Shown here one piece after another: positions 49,637 through 59,153 of a stretch of DNA of 64,000 bases. Source of the stretch: Rhodopseudomonas palustris JSC-3b. GTDB lineage: Bacteria > Pseudomonadota > Alphaproteobacteria > Rhizobiales > Xanthobacteraceae. Position 1 is the first letter of the stretch. Every line of letters begins with the position of its first letter. The notes under the pieces are model-generated. The model had not been told where the DNA came from. It saw only the letters and a list, made by a program, of their open reading frames with translations, and did not search any database. The position numbers and the translations under genes were made by a program. Location of the stretch: contig KI632513.1 of the NCBI GenBank assembly GCA_000504425.1, positions 2,112,386-2,176,385 of the forward strand, in the 5' to 3' direction.

Positions 49637-49826
49637 TGATGCGCGTTCGGCGTCAGAAGTCGTTTTGGTTCAACCGATTCCTGGTCTATTAGGAAAAGGG
49701 GCGGAGAACGCCGCCAATCGTTGGTGTTGGCAAGAGCCGAGTTGGTCGTCGTCCGAAAGCATCGCTGCATCGACAGATGCCAGCGCGCGCGGGCACGGAT
49801 CATGTGTGAATTGCCGGGGATGAGGC

Positions 49827-51014
49827 ATGCAGTCGCCAGTTGCTTTCTTTTTTGCATTTGTCGCCGTTTTGGCGCTGATCGGCTTGGCCGCTTGGCTGGT
49901 CCGCCGTTTTGGCGGTAGCCGGCTGGGCACAAACGCCAATCGCGGCCGCATGCCGCGGCTGGCGGTGATCGACGCCGCAGCGGTGGACGGACGCCGGCGG
50001 CTGGTGCTGGTGCGCCGCGACAATGTCGAACACCTGCTGATGATCGGCGGGCCCTCCGACATCGTGATCGAGCCCAATATCGTGCGCGCCACCCAATCGC
50101 GCGATCAGTTGCCGCAGCGCCCGGTCGGCGTCGAGACCGCGCCGCGGGTCGCCCCGCTGGAAGCCAATTGGGAGCCGGAGGCGGCCGAGCCGTTCGAGCC
50201 GCAGCTGCCCGAGCCGCCGCAGCCCTTGATGCCGCCCGCGCCGATGCCGTCTGCCCCCGCGCCGATGGCGTCCGCCCCGATGCCGCCCGCGCCGCCGCCG
50301 ATGCCCCCGGTGCCGCCGCGCATGCAGCGCCCGTCGCGCCCGCCGTTCCCGGAAGAACCGCGCCGGCCGATGCCGCCCGCGCCCGAGCCGCGCGTCAACG
50401 ACTCGATCGCCGCCATTCATCCGGAGCCGATCACCCGCCCCGAGGAGCCGCGCCGGCCCGAACCGATGCTGCGCCCCGATCCGGCGCTGCGGCCGGAGCC
50501 GCCGCTGCGTCCCGAATTGTCGGTGCGCGTTGAGCCGCAGGCCCGCCCCGAGCCGCAAGTCCGCCCTGAGCCGCAAGTCCGGCCCGAGCCGCGCCTCGAC
50601 AACACGCCCTCGCGCCAGGCCCGTCCTGAGCAGATGATGCCGCGCCCGCCGCGCGAGCCGGGCTTCAAGGGCCTGCGTGCCTCCGAGCGGCAGGCCCCGC
50701 CGCCGGTGGCACCAGCCGCCGCGGCTGCGGCCGCTGCTGCTGCGCCCACGCTGTCCTCGGCCGACCAGAACCTCGCCGACATGGCGCAGCGGCTGGAAGC
50801 TGCGCTGCGCCGCCCGATGGAAAGCGCACGCCCGGCCGAGACCGCCGCAGAGCCGCGGGTCGGCGCACCCTCAGTCGCCCCTGAGGCCCCGGCCCGCACC
50901 CAGCCCGACAATGCGCCGCAGCCGCCGGCAGCAGACCCCTCGATCAAGGCCGGTTTCGAGAGCCTTGAAGACGAGATGGCCTCGCTGCTTGGGCGCACGA
51001 AGACCCCTTCGTGA
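49827..51014 (+). CDS. fliO: FliO-like flagellar biosynthesis protein with long proline-rich tail
   Basis: A 395-residue protein. An N-terminal membrane helix (AFFFAFVAVLALIGLAAWLV) is followed by the FliO-type domain (MPRLAVIDAAAVDGRRRLVL, RRDNVEHLLMIGG) to about residue 85. FliO helps assemble FliP rings. From about residue 105 the protein is proline-, alanine- and arginine-rich (PPQPLMPPAPMPSAPAPMAS; PEPQVRPEPQVRPEPR), ending in an acidic helix (FESLEDEMASLLG). Common FliO proteins are 100-150 residues. Its stop overlaps the fliP start. Confidence 0.85.
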   Translation: MQSPVAFFFAFVAVLALIGLAAWLVRRFGGSRLGTNANRGRMPRLAVIDAAAVDGRRRLVLVRRDNVEHLLMIGGPSDIVIEPNIVRATQSRDQLPQRPVGVETAPRVAPLEANWEPEAAEPFEPQLPEPPQPLMPPAPMPSAPAPMASAPMPPAPPPMPPVPPRMQRPSRPPFPEEPRRPMPPAPEPRVNDSIAAIHPEPITRPEEPRRPEPMLRPDPALRPEPPLRPELSVRVEPQARPEPQVRPEPQVRPEPRLDNTPSRQARPEQMMPRPPREPGFKGLRASERQAPPPVAPAAAAAAAAAAPTLSSADQNLADMAQRLEAALRRPMESARPAETAAEPRVGAPSVAPEAPARTQPDNAPQPPAADPSIKAGFESLEDEMASLLGRTKTPS

Positions 51015-51769
51015 GCCCCGCCAAAACACCGCGTAGAGTTTTTGCAGTCCTAATCACCCTCGCCGCCGCCGGATCGCTGATCGATCCGGCGAGCGCGCAG
51101 GATATCAGCATCAATCTCGGCGGGCCGGGCAACGGCAGCGTCACCGAGCGCGCGATCCAATTGATCGCGATGCTGACGGTGCTGTCGATCGCGCCGTCGA
51201 TCCTGGTGATGATGACCTCGTTCACCCGGATCGTGGTGGTGCTATCGCTGCTGCGCACCGCGCTCGGCACCGCGACCGCGCCGCCCAATGCGGTGATCCT
51301 GGCGCTGGCGCTGTTTTTGACCGGCTTTGTGATGGGGCCGGTGCTGCAGAAATCCTACGATGACGGCATCCGGCCGCTGGTCGCCAATCAGATCACCGTC
51401 GAGCAGGCCTTTGAGCGTGCGGTCGAACCCTTGCGCGGTTTTATGCAGAAGAACGTGCGCGAGAAGGATCTCAAGCTGTTCATCGACCTGTCGGGCGAAC
51501 CGCCGCCGCCGACCCCGGACGCAATGTCGCTGCGCATCCTGGTGCCAGCGTTCATGATCTCGGAGCTGAAGCGCGCTTTTGAGATCGGCTTTCTGCTGTT
51601 CCTGCCGTTCCTGATCATCGACCTGGTGGTCGCTTCGGTGCTGATGTCGATGGGCATGATGATGCTGCCGCCGGTAGTGGTGTCACTGCCGTTCAAGCTG
51701 ATCTTCTTCGTGCTGGTCGACGGCTGGTCGCTGGTGGCGGGCAGTCTGGTGCAGAGTTACGGCACGTGA
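51011..51769 (+). CDS. fliP: Flagellar export protein FliP
   Basis: A 252-residue export-gate protein with a cleavable signal peptide (VLITLAAAGSLIDPASAQ) and the conserved MTSFTRIVVVLSLLRTALG, AFMISELKRAFEIGFLLFLP and MGMMMLPPVVVSLPFKLI. It starts with GTG overlapping the fliO TGA (GTGA), implying coupled translation. Confidence 0.96.
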   Translation: MSPAKTPRRVFAVLITLAAAGSLIDPASAQDISINLGGPGNGSVTERAIQLIAMLTVLSIAPSILVMMTSFTRIVVVLSLLRTALGTATAPPNAVILALALFLTGFVMGPVLQKSYDDGIRPLVANQITVEQAFERAVEPLRGFMQKNVREKDLKLFIDLSGEPPPPTPDAMSLRILVPAFMISELKRAFEIGFLLFLPFLIIDLVVASVLMSMGMMMLPPVVVSLPFKLIFFVLVDGWSLVAGSLVQSYGT

Positions 51770-51808
51770 CGTCGCTCTGCCGCGCGCCGTCTCGGCCGGG
51801 CGGCACGA

Positions 51809-54800
51809 TCAGCGCGTCAGCTTGATCTCGCGGATCGGCGGAATTTCGGGCAGCGAGCCGGTGGCCTGCGGGTCGGCGCCCGGCTTCTGCGGCTGCGCCT
51901 TGGCGCTCGCTTCCGGGAAGCGCGCGCGCATCTCGCGCAAGAACCCTTCCAGCGTATCGACGCCGGCCGCCATCTTGGCGATCGCGGAGAACTCGGCATT
52001 GCTGCCGGTCGCGGGCGAGCTTGCGGTATCGAACGCGACCTTGTCAGTACCGGTCATCAGCGGCGCGTATTTTTCGCGGAACCGCGCCAAACCGAGACTG
52101 TCATCGGCCAGCGAATAGCCGATGGTGGCGCGGATCACGTCGCTTTTCTCCGTGCTGTCGAGCGGCCGGAAATCGCGCCAGCGGTCGCCGAGATAGAGTT
52201 CGAGCTGTTCGGACGCTTCGCGCCAGCGCCGGCTGGCCCAATAGATATCGGCGCGCAGCCGGATCGCTTCGCGGCCCGGCACATTCGAGATGATATCAAG
52301 CCCGAGATCGTGCCGGCCGATATCGCTCTGCGCGCGTGCCTCCAACAGCAGCCGCTGCTGGCGCAGCTCGCCAGACAAATCGGCGATGCGCGTCGAATGC
52401 AGCGCGGTGATCGCCCGCGCCGGCTTGCGGTTCATCAGATAGATCATCGCCAGCCGCGCCGCGACCTGGGCGCGCGCCGCACCCTCGACCCGGCGATCGA
52501 CCTGGTACTGCAACAGCTCGGCGGCCTGATCGAGCAGATCGACCGCCACCAGCCGGTCGGCGAGCCGGCGGATCATCTCGTCGCCCTTGCGCCCGATCGG
52601 CGTCAGCTCGCGATGATCATAGAACATCGCCAAGGCGTCGATCGGCGGCAGGTCATCGCCCTTCGAGGTGAGGAACACCTGCGAGAACAGCGCGGCGGCT
52701 TCGTCCTGGGTCTGGCGCGCTTCTTCCGATTTCGGTTGCAGCTTGGTCGCGACCTTGGCCGCGGTCAGCGATTCCGGATAGCGGCCGAGTTCGGCATACA
52801 TCTTGGCCATCATCTGCTGCACGCGGATTTCCAAACTGTCGCCGCGCCAGGTCAGCGCCAGCCGTTCCAGCTCCGGCAGCATATCGGTCGGCGAGATTTC
52901 GCCGCGGCGCTGGCGCAGCGTCAGCTCGCGCAGCTTGGCCTCGCTCTCGGCACTGCGGTCGGTCGAATTGACCGCCTGCTGATAGAAATCGAGCGCTTCC
53001 ATATCGCGGCCGATGCCTTCGTGCAGGCGGCCGCGATACAGCGCCACCGTCGGCTGCAGCTCCGGCGGAATGCCGACATGTTCCAGCTCGCTGCTATAGG
53101 CGCTGGCGCCAGCAAAATCCTTGGTTTCCAGCGCGGCGCGCATCGCCTCGCTGAGCGCGACGCGCTGCAGATCGAGCGGCTGGCTGTCGATCACGAACTC
53201 GAAATTCTTGAGCTTCTCGCGCGCTTCGGACCATTTGCCCTTCCGCGCCATCGCGACCGCGCGCCACAATTGCGACTCGTAGTTCGGGCCGATCACCGGA
53301 TTGCCGAGATCCTTGAGCGCCTCGTCCGGGCGATACAGCATGATGTTGCAGACCGCGCGCATCACCAAACCGATCGGGTCCTCGCTTTTCTCGGCGAGAT
53401 TGAGATCGAGCAGCCCCTTGGCCTCGGCATAGAGGCCGCGCGCCATGTAGAACCGCGCCAGCTCCATGCGCGGCTGCAAGCGGCCATCGCCGGTGGCGGT
53501 GGCATCGGAGTTCATCAGCGGCTCAAGCTTTTCGAAGAACAAGCCCTGCTGATACTTCTGCCATTCGTTGGGATCGAAGATCGGGCGGCCGCGCGCGGCG
53601 CTGCGCTCACCGCCGCCAAAACTGGCCGATGACAGCGTGAGCCCGCCGGGCCGGCTGAACATCACCTGGCCATCACTAATCGAGGCGGTGAGATCGTCGG
53701 AGTTCGGCTGCACAACGATGCCGTGCTGCGATTCCAGCAGCGTCATTTCGACAAAGTCCTGACGCTTCAGGAAACCGCGCGACGGCGGCGCGGCCGTGAC
53801 CACCAGCAGCGTGTCGCCGGCTTCCGGGTCCGACAAGCGGTGCACCGCGCCAGCGCCCGGCAGCGCCACTTTCAGGCTGGCCTGGGTCGGATTGCTGATG
53901 TCGCGCGTCAGCTGCAACGGCTGCGACGGCGTCTTCTGCACATCGGCAAACACCACCGCCCAGCCCTGCACATCGCCGGTCAGCGACGCCAGTTGCGGCC
54001 GGCTCATCCTGATTTGCACCGCCTGCCCGGTCGGCATCGGCACGCCCTTGATCTCGGCGATATTGGCGCCGCCCTGGCGGCGCACCGGATCGAGATCGAT
54101 CGGCGTGTTGCTATCAAACACCAGCCACACCGAGTCGGCGCGGCGGAACAACGCGGCCGGCACCGAGCTGCCGAACGGAAAACCGAGCCGCAGCCCGTCG
54201 GGACTACGGCCGATCTCGACCGCAATGCCGGGCTTGGCGGCGCTGGCAGCGGCCGGCGCAGCGCTCTTGGGTTCAGGCGCGGCAACAGCCGGCTCGGTGA
54301 CCGCGGGCGCGGTGACTGCCGGCGCGGTGGTCTCGGGCTTGGACGGCGGCGCCATCGCCAGCTCGCTCGCGCTCGGCACGGCTGGCGACGACTGATCAGC
54401 CTTCGCTTCAGGCTTTGGCTCAACCTTGGGCTCAGCTTTGGCTTCAACCGGCGCGATCGGCTTCAGCTCCGGTTTGGTCTCAGCTTTGGGCTCCGGCTTG
54501 GTCTCGGTCTTCGCGGGCGGCTTGGCCTCAGGCGCAGCGCCCTCACCCTTGATCTGCTGCGCCAGGGTGTCGGAGGTCGGCGGCACGATCTCGCGCGCCG
54601 GCTCGGCCGGCCGCGCATTCGACGCCTGACCATTGGCTTGGCCGTTAGCTTGGCCATTACCTTGGCCGTTGATCAACTTGCTGATCGCGGCCGGGATGTC
54701 GCGCGGTTGCTCGGGCTGCTGGAAGCCGATATCGACGATGTAGTTCTTCTCTTCGCGGAACGAATGGACATCGACATTGCCGATCAGGCCGATATCGATC

Positions 54801-55693
54801 GACGAGCGCTCGCTATCCAGTTTCTGCGTGATGCCCGAAATATTCGGCGGCGCCGCCAGCTTGGCGTCGGCCAGATCAAAGGTCAGCGGCGCGGTGAACA
54901 GCAGCGACAATTTCTGGTCGCTGAGCGTCGAGTTGACGCCGACGCCATCCGGCATCTCGAATACGAAGCGCACAAAGGTCGGCTGCACCGCGGCGCGCAC
55001 CCGGATCGGCGTGCGCGCTTTCGCGGCCATGGTGGCGCGTTGCTGACGCAGCGCGCGCTCGGCGGCGCGCGCCCGATCGGACAGCTCTTTCAGCACTTCT
55101 TGCGGCAGACCGGGCGGCGAGCCCTTCCAGCCGTCGGGCATCAGATCGACATAGAGCCGCTCGCCGGCGGTCATGGAATTGACGGTGACCTTGCGCTGCA
55201 AAGCGAGGCGAATGGCACTGCCATCGGGATCGCGGCGCGCCGAGCCGACATAGTCCGGCACCGCATCGGCGATCTTATCGACCGGGACATCGACCGGGCG
55301 CTTGAAGCGGATCACCATCACGCTGCCCGCAAGCAGCACTTCGGAATCGACGTCTTCGTCGAGCTTGATCACCAGCCGGGCATAGCCGCCTTCGGCCGAC
55401 AGCACGGCCTGACCGCGCACCGGCCGGTTGTTCTGGCTGGTGGCCGGCTCCAGGGCGCCGAGCAGCAGCGCGCCGGTCAGCAGCATCACGCCTGACAATC
55501 GCCCGAGCCGCCGCCAATGCAGCGCCCGAACCGAGGCCGAGCAGAGCGCCCACGAGCGTGATGCCCAAGATTGTGCGCCCCAAGAATGCGAGGCCAAAGA
55601 GCTTGAAGTTGAAGAATGTGAAGCCCAAGGCTGGTCGGCCCGCGGCGCTGCGCGGGTCTGGGACCCCATCAACCTGACAGCCTTGTGTGCCAT
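51809..55693 (-). CDS. Large tetratricopeptide-repeat protein in the flagellar cluster
   Basis: A 1294-residue protein. Residues 67-87 look like a signal peptide (GVMLLTGALLLGALEPATSQ). An AMIN-like beta region follows (QAVLSAEGGYARLVIKLDED), then a low-complexity K/P/E/A linker about residues 360-490, another beta region, and TPR-type helical repeats from about residue 700 (FYMARGLYAEAKGLLDLNLA; ALYRGRLHEGIGRDMEALDF). Residues 23-57 are pentapeptides coded by a 15-bp repeat, so the true start may be the ATG at 55486. Similar large TPR proteins accompany fliP/motE in relatives. Probably periplasmic; exact role unknown. Confidence 0.8.
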   Translation of the reverse strand: MAHKAVRLMGSQTRAAPRADQPWASHSSTSSSLASHSWGAQSWASRSWALCSASVRALHWRRLGRLSGVMLLTGALLLGALEPATSQNNRPVRGQAVLSAEGGYARLVIKLDEDVDSEVLLAGSVMVIRFKRPVDVPVDKIADAVPDYVGSARRDPDGSAIRLALQRKVTVNSMTAGERLYVDLMPDGWKGSPPGLPQEVLKELSDRARAAERALRQQRATMAAKARTPIRVRAAVQPTFVRFVFEMPDGVGVNSTLSDQKLSLLFTAPLTFDLADAKLAAPPNISGITQKLDSERSSIDIGLIGNVDVHSFREEKNYIVDIGFQQPEQPRDIPAAISKLINGQGNGQANGQANGQASNARPAEPAREIVPPTSDTLAQQIKGEGAAPEAKPPAKTETKPEPKAETKPELKPIAPVEAKAEPKVEPKPEAKADQSSPAVPSASELAMAPPSKPETTAPAVTAPAVTEPAVAAPEPKSAAPAAASAAKPGIAVEIGRSPDGLRLGFPFGSSVPAALFRRADSVWLVFDSNTPIDLDPVRRQGGANIAEIKGVPMPTGQAVQIRMSRPQLASLTGDVQGWAVVFADVQKTPSQPLQLTRDISNPTQASLKVALPGAGAVHRLSDPEAGDTLLVVTAAPPSRGFLKRQDFVEMTLLESQHGIVVQPNSDDLTASISDGQVMFSRPGGLTLSSASFGGGERSAARGRPIFDPNEWQKYQQGLFFEKLEPLMNSDATATGDGRLQPRMELARFYMARGLYAEAKGLLDLNLAEKSEDPIGLVMRAVCNIMLYRPDEALKDLGNPVIGPNYESQLWRAVAMARKGKWSEAREKLKNFEFVIDSQPLDLQRVALSEAMRAALETKDFAGASAYSSELEHVGIPPELQPTVALYRGRLHEGIGRDMEALDFYQQAVNSTDRSAESEAKLRELTLRQRRGEISPTDMLPELERLALTWRGDSLEIRVQQMMAKMYAELGRYPESLTAAKVATKLQPKSEEARQTQDEAAALFSQVFLTSKGDDLPPIDALAMFYDHRELTPIGRKGDEMIRRLADRLVAVDLLDQAAELLQYQVDRRVEGAARAQVAARLAMIYLMNRKPARAITALHSTRIADLSGELRQQRLLLEARAQSDIGRHDLGLDIISNVPGREAIRLRADIYWASRRWREASEQLELYLGDRWRDFRPLDSTEKSDVIRATIGYSLADDSLGLARFREKYAPLMTGTDKVAFDTASSPATGSNAEFSAIAKMAAGVDTLEGFLREMRARFPEASAKAQPQKPGADPQATGSLPEIPPIREIKLTR
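55523..55627 (-). repeat. 15-bp minisatellite in the TPR gene start
   Basis: Seven 15-bp units coding WASHS, STSSS, LASHS, WGAQS, WASRS, WALCS, ASVRA. Another frame reads hydrophobic LGFTF-like units. Confidence 0.6.
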
Positions 55694-55780
55694 CTCGGCA
55701 GTATCTTCCAGCTCGCGCGCAACGACTCCGCAACCACGGGCGAAGCCTCTCCAATGCGTCCGAACAGTAGAATTTCGGGT

Positions 55781-55795
55781 TTAAGCGTCTATTAA
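55781..55795. promoter_or_regulatory. CtrA-type site upstream of the TPR gene
   Basis: TTAAGCGTCTATTAA, TTAA-N7-TTAA, 88 bp upstream of the TPR gene and just past the motE stop. Confidence 0.55.
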
Positions 55796-55804
55796 ATATC
55801 CTCG

Positions 55805-56551
55805 CTAATTGCGACTAGGCCGGCCCTCGATCTTGGGCAATTCGGCCGTGGCGGCACGCTCGCCGCCGCTGGCGCGGCGGGCGAGTTCCACCGTCAGCTT
55901 TTCCGCCGCTTCCGGCGTCATCTGACCGAGAATGTCGGACATTTTGCGCGGCGCGATCTGCGAGGCGATTTCGATCAGCACCGCCATTTCCAGCCGGTCG
56001 AACACCTTGGCGGCGTCCTTCGGCTTCATGCCCTCATACATGGTGACGATGCTTTTGAACTTGGTGGCTTCGCTCTCGGCGCGCTGACCGGAGGCCGATG
56101 AAATCCGCGACTCCACGCCCTTCAGCTCCTCGACCCGTTCGTCGAGACGCTTTTCGGCGGCTTTCAGCAGGCTTTCGCGAATATCGACCTCGCGGGCGCG
56201 CGCCTCGATCTCCTGGCGCCGCGCCTGCAGCCGTTCAAGAATGGCGCGCTCCGAAGGCGACATCGCCGGCGGCTCCGGCGGCGGCGGCTCGGTGGAGGTG
56301 GCCACTTCCGGCGCCGCCATTTCGGGCTTGGCTTCTTTCTTCGGGGCCGGCGTCGAGCCGGTGACGTCGTCGTAGCTGCGGCCGGTCGGGAAATTCAGGT
56401 TCTCCTCCGCCCACGACCGCTTGGTCGCGCTGGGCTGGTAGTCGAACACATATCCGCCTTCCAGCACCAGACCGGCGATCTTCAACACGGCCAGGCCGCA
56501 GATCGCGATCAGTGCGATGGGGATAACCCTGATTTCCCGAAACAGCTTCAT
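55805..56551 (-). CDS. MotE-like flagellar motility protein
   Basis: A 248-residue protein with an N-terminal anchor (IPIALIAICGLAVLKIAGLV), a proline-rich linker, a long coiled coil (ERLQARRQEIEARAREVDIR) and a C-terminal MgtE_N-like domain (YEGMKPKDAAKVFDRLEMAV, IASQIAPRKMSDILGQMTPE). MotE in rhizobia is a periplasmic chaperone for MotC in motor function. Its start overlaps the preceding gene's stop. The match is to the family's layout, so the specific role is inferred. Confidence 0.8.
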   Translation of the reverse strand: MKLFREIRVIPIALIAICGLAVLKIAGLVLEGGYVFDYQPSATKRSWAEENLNFPTGRSYDDVTGSTPAPKKEAKPEMAAPEVATSTEPPPPEPPAMSPSERAILERLQARRQEIEARAREVDIRESLLKAAEKRLDERVEELKGVESRISSASGQRAESEATKFKSIVTMYEGMKPKDAAKVFDRLEMAVLIEIASQIAPRKMSDILGQMTPEAAEKLTVELARRASGGERAATAELPKIEGRPSRN

Positions 56552-57084
56552 GCAGCGAGGCCATCAATCCTTCGGCGTTCAGCAAAGGCCTGGGCCGCGG
56601 CCGCCACCGCCTTGGCCGGCGACAACGGTGCAGCCGATAAAGGCGCAGCCGACAGCGGGGCGGCAGACAGCGGCGCAGCGGCCTGCGGCGCAACCGACAG
56701 CGGCGACGATACCACCGGCGCCGGCGCCAGCGAAGCCGCGACGCTCTCCGTGACCGGCCGGGCGGCGGTGACGATCTTCGACAGCCGGCGGATCACATTG
56801 TCGCCTTCCGCGAGCTGCTTGCCAAGCTCGTCAGACAACTCATTGGCGGCGGCAATCTGGGTGCGCAGATTGTCGTTGACGTCGCGCACCGTGATCTTCA
56901 GGCCGCCGATCGCGCGCTCGGCGATCTCGGTGGCGGTGATCAGCTCGGCGATGGTGGCCTTGAGCGAATGTTCGTCGGCCTTGAGCCGCTTCAGCCGCTT
57001 GTTGAGCAGCATGCAGTAACCGATGGTCAACACCAGCAGCGCGGCGACCAGGCTCTCAATCGCGATCCCTAATGAATGGCTCAT
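56548..57084 (-). CDS. DUF6468 domain protein of the flagellar cluster
   Basis: A 178-residue protein: a membrane helix (SLVAALLVLTIGYCMLLNKR), a helical DUF6468 region (ELITATEIAERAIGGLKITV; ANELSDELGKQLAEGDNVIR) and a tail with tandem APLSA pentapeptides. It overlaps both fliM and motE by four bases and so is co-translated with them. Function unknown; the location implies motility. Confidence 0.75.
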   Translation of the reverse strand: MSHSLGIAIESLVAALLVLTIGYCMLLNKRLKRLKADEHSLKATIAELITATEIAERAIGGLKITVRDVNDNLRTQIAAANELSDELGKQLAEGDNVIRRLSKIVTAARPVTESVAASLAPAPVVSSPLSVAPQAAAPLSAAPLSAAPLSAAPLSPAKAVAAAAQAFAERRRIDGLAA

Positions 57085-58286
57085 TGTGACTCCATGAGTT
57101 TGGTCTGCTCGTCGGCCTTTTCGAACATCGCGTAAGTGGTGTTCGGCTTGCGGAGCTGCTTGGTGACCCGGATCGCGACGCGGTCGGCGACCCGTCCCAT
57201 CCGGCCTTCGGTGAGAGTGACGTTGCCGCAGCGCACCGCCACCAGCGCATCGGGGCGCATTTCCAGCGGCAGCGTGTCGCCGACCTTCAGGCTCATCAGC
57301 TGGCGCAGTGGCAAATCGGCTTCATAAAGCACGGCATCGACCGAGATTTCCGCCTGGGCGATCTCGGTGGCGAGATGACCTTCCCAGATCGGATCGCGAC
57401 CGAACTTTTCGCCCATGAACATCTGCATGAGCACGGCGCGGATCGGTTCGATGGTCGCGTAAGGCAGAAGCAATTCGATATTGCCGCCGCGGTCTTCCAT
57501 ATCGATGTGCAGCCGCACCAGGATCGCCGCGTTGGCGGGCCGGGTGATGGCGGCAAAGCGCGGGTTGGTCTCGAGCCGGTCGATGGTGAAGGTCACCGGC
57601 GACAGCGGCCGGAACGCCTGTTCGGCGTCGGCGAGCACCACTTCGACCAGCCGCTTGACGAGGTTGGTTTCGATGGTGGTGTAGGGCCGGCCTTCGACCC
57701 GCAGCGAAGTCTGGCCACGGCGGCCACCGAGCAGCACGTCGATCATCGAATAGATCAGCGATGAATCCACGGTGGCGAGGCCGAAGTTTTCCCACTCCTC
57801 GGCCTTGAACACCGCCAGCACCGCCGGCAGCGGAATGGAGTTCATGTAGTCGCTGAAGCGCACCGAGGTGATGCGGTCGAGCGAGACTTCGACGTTGTCG
57901 GAGGTGAAATTGCGCAAGGACGTCGTCATCAACCGCACCAGGCGGTCGAACACGATTTCCAGCATCGGCAGACGTTCGTACGACACCATCGCCGAGTCGA
58001 TGATGGCGCGAATGCCGGAATGGTCGTCGAGATTGACCTCGCCGACCGAGAAGCCGAGCAGATTATCGATTTCTTCCTGGGTGAGGACCCGCTCGCCGCC
58101 GCTCTTGCCACTGCTGCTGAGGTCGCGGCTGCCGTCCTCGACCATCGCGGCCCATTGCTCGGCCATGGCGCCAGTGAGCTCGTTGGCTGCCGCGGCTTTC
58201 GCGGCCTCCTCCGGGTCCTCCATCGCCATCTGCGCTTCCCATTGCGCAGCAATTGCGTCCTGGTCGACGGGGTCGTTACCAGCCAT
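57081..58286 (-). CDS. fliM: Flagellar motor switch protein FliM
   Basis: A 401-residue C-ring protein that binds CheY-P and sets rotation direction. The CheY-binding motif LTQEEIDNLLGF lies near residue 70, so there is an added acidic N-terminus of about 65 residues. The middle domain follows (YERLPMLEIVFDRLVRLMTT), with the C-terminal SpoA domain (GDTLPLEMRPDALVAVRCGN). I use the ATG at 58286; a TTG two codons earlier is possible. Confidence 0.95.
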   Translation of the reverse strand: MAGNDPVDQDAIAAQWEAQMAMEDPEEAAKAAAANELTGAMAEQWAAMVEDGSRDLSSSGKSGGERVLTQEEIDNLLGFSVGEVNLDDHSGIRAIIDSAMVSYERLPMLEIVFDRLVRLMTTSLRNFTSDNVEVSLDRITSVRFSDYMNSIPLPAVLAVFKAEEWENFGLATVDSSLIYSMIDVLLGGRRGQTSLRVEGRPYTTIETNLVKRLVEVVLADAEQAFRPLSPVTFTIDRLETNPRFAAITRPANAAILVRLHIDMEDRGGNIELLLPYATIEPIRAVLMQMFMGEKFGRDPIWEGHLATEIAQAEISVDAVLYEADLPLRQLMSLKVGDTLPLEMRPDALVAVRCGNVTLTEGRMGRVADRVAIRVTKQLRKPNTTYAMFEKADEQTKLMESQ

Positions 58287-58301
58287 GGGCAAGGTCCCAC
58301 A

Positions 58302-58802
58302 TCATTGGATGATGATCTCTCTGAACAGCACGGTGTTCACTTGTCCGGGCGCGACCGCGACATTGACCCGGCGCAGCATTTCCTCTTTCAGCCGGAACAG
58401 GCCGGCCGAGCCGGAAATGTCGCTCGAGCGCAGCTCGCGCAGATAGGTCTGAAACAGGTCGGTGACGCGCGGCAAATTCGGCTTGATGGTCTCGACCATC
58501 TTGTCGTCCTTGACCTCGAGCACGGCTTTGACGCGCAGATATTGGATGCGCTCGCCCGGCGCGCCGGCGAGATTGATGGTCATTTCCGGCACGTCGATGA
58601 ACACCGGCTTCGGCGGCGGCGGCGCCTCCGCATGCTGCTCCTTGTGCTCATCATGGCCGCGCAGGAACATGAACCAGACGCCCCCGCCGATCAGCAGCAC
58701 CAGCGCGGCGGCACCGGCGATGATGATCAGCTTCATCTTGCTCTTAGGAGCAGCTGCTGCGCCTTCTTCGCCTTTTGCGCCTTCTTCGACTTCGTCAGCC
58801 AT
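58302..58802 (-). CDS. fliL: Flagellar basal body protein FliL
   Basis: A 166-residue protein with one membrane helix (MKLIIIAGAAALVLLIGGGV) and the periplasmic FliL domain ending LFREIIIQ. FliL supports the stator at the motor. First gene of the fliL-fliM-DUF6468-motE operon. I start at the ATG at 58802 (MADEVEEGAKG); the frame extends further upstream. Confidence 0.92.
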   Translation of the reverse strand: MADEVEEGAKGEEGAAAAPKSKMKLIIIAGAAALVLLIGGGVWFMFLRGHDEHKEQHAEAPPPPKPVFIDVPEMTINLAGAPGERIQYLRVKAVLEVKDDKMVETIKPNLPRVTDLFQTYLRELRSSDISGSAGLFRLKEEMLRRVNVAVAPGQVNTVLFREIIIQ

Positions 58803-59025
58803 GCTTGCGGTCCGAAACTGCTGCCAGCAAGAGGCGACGCGATACAACTGCCTCCGGCGCCCAAGCGCCCCCGTTAAAACTTATTTTGCAATGGTTAACG
58901 GAACCTTTCTTTGGGCCCCCAACTGGGAAGATTTTGCCGGGCAAAGTTGGTAAACGCGCGGTTATTGCCGCCCTGCCCGGCCCCATCAAAACAACTCATC
59001 CCACTGATATTGCGCCATTTTCATG

Positions 59026-59045
59026 TTTGGCACGGCTTTCGCTAG
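59026..59045 (+). promoter_or_regulatory. Sigma-54-type promoter upstream of flgF
   Basis: TTTGGCACGGCTTTCGCTAG has the GG-N10-GC spacing and the TGGCACG box of sigma-54 promoters; the -12 box has TCGC in place of TTGC. It is about 110 bp upstream of flgF. The rest of the 350-bp fliL-flgF gap is unremarkable apart from a few TTAA half-sites. Confidence 0.5.
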
Positions 59046-59153
59046 CAAGACTGGTGAGGCGCGGGCTTGGGAGAGCCGCAGCGTCGCACAGCAGCCGGGG
59101 ATGACCTTTGGGAGAGGGTCTTGTCCGGCTCGGATCAGGGGAGATCGTGGCCG

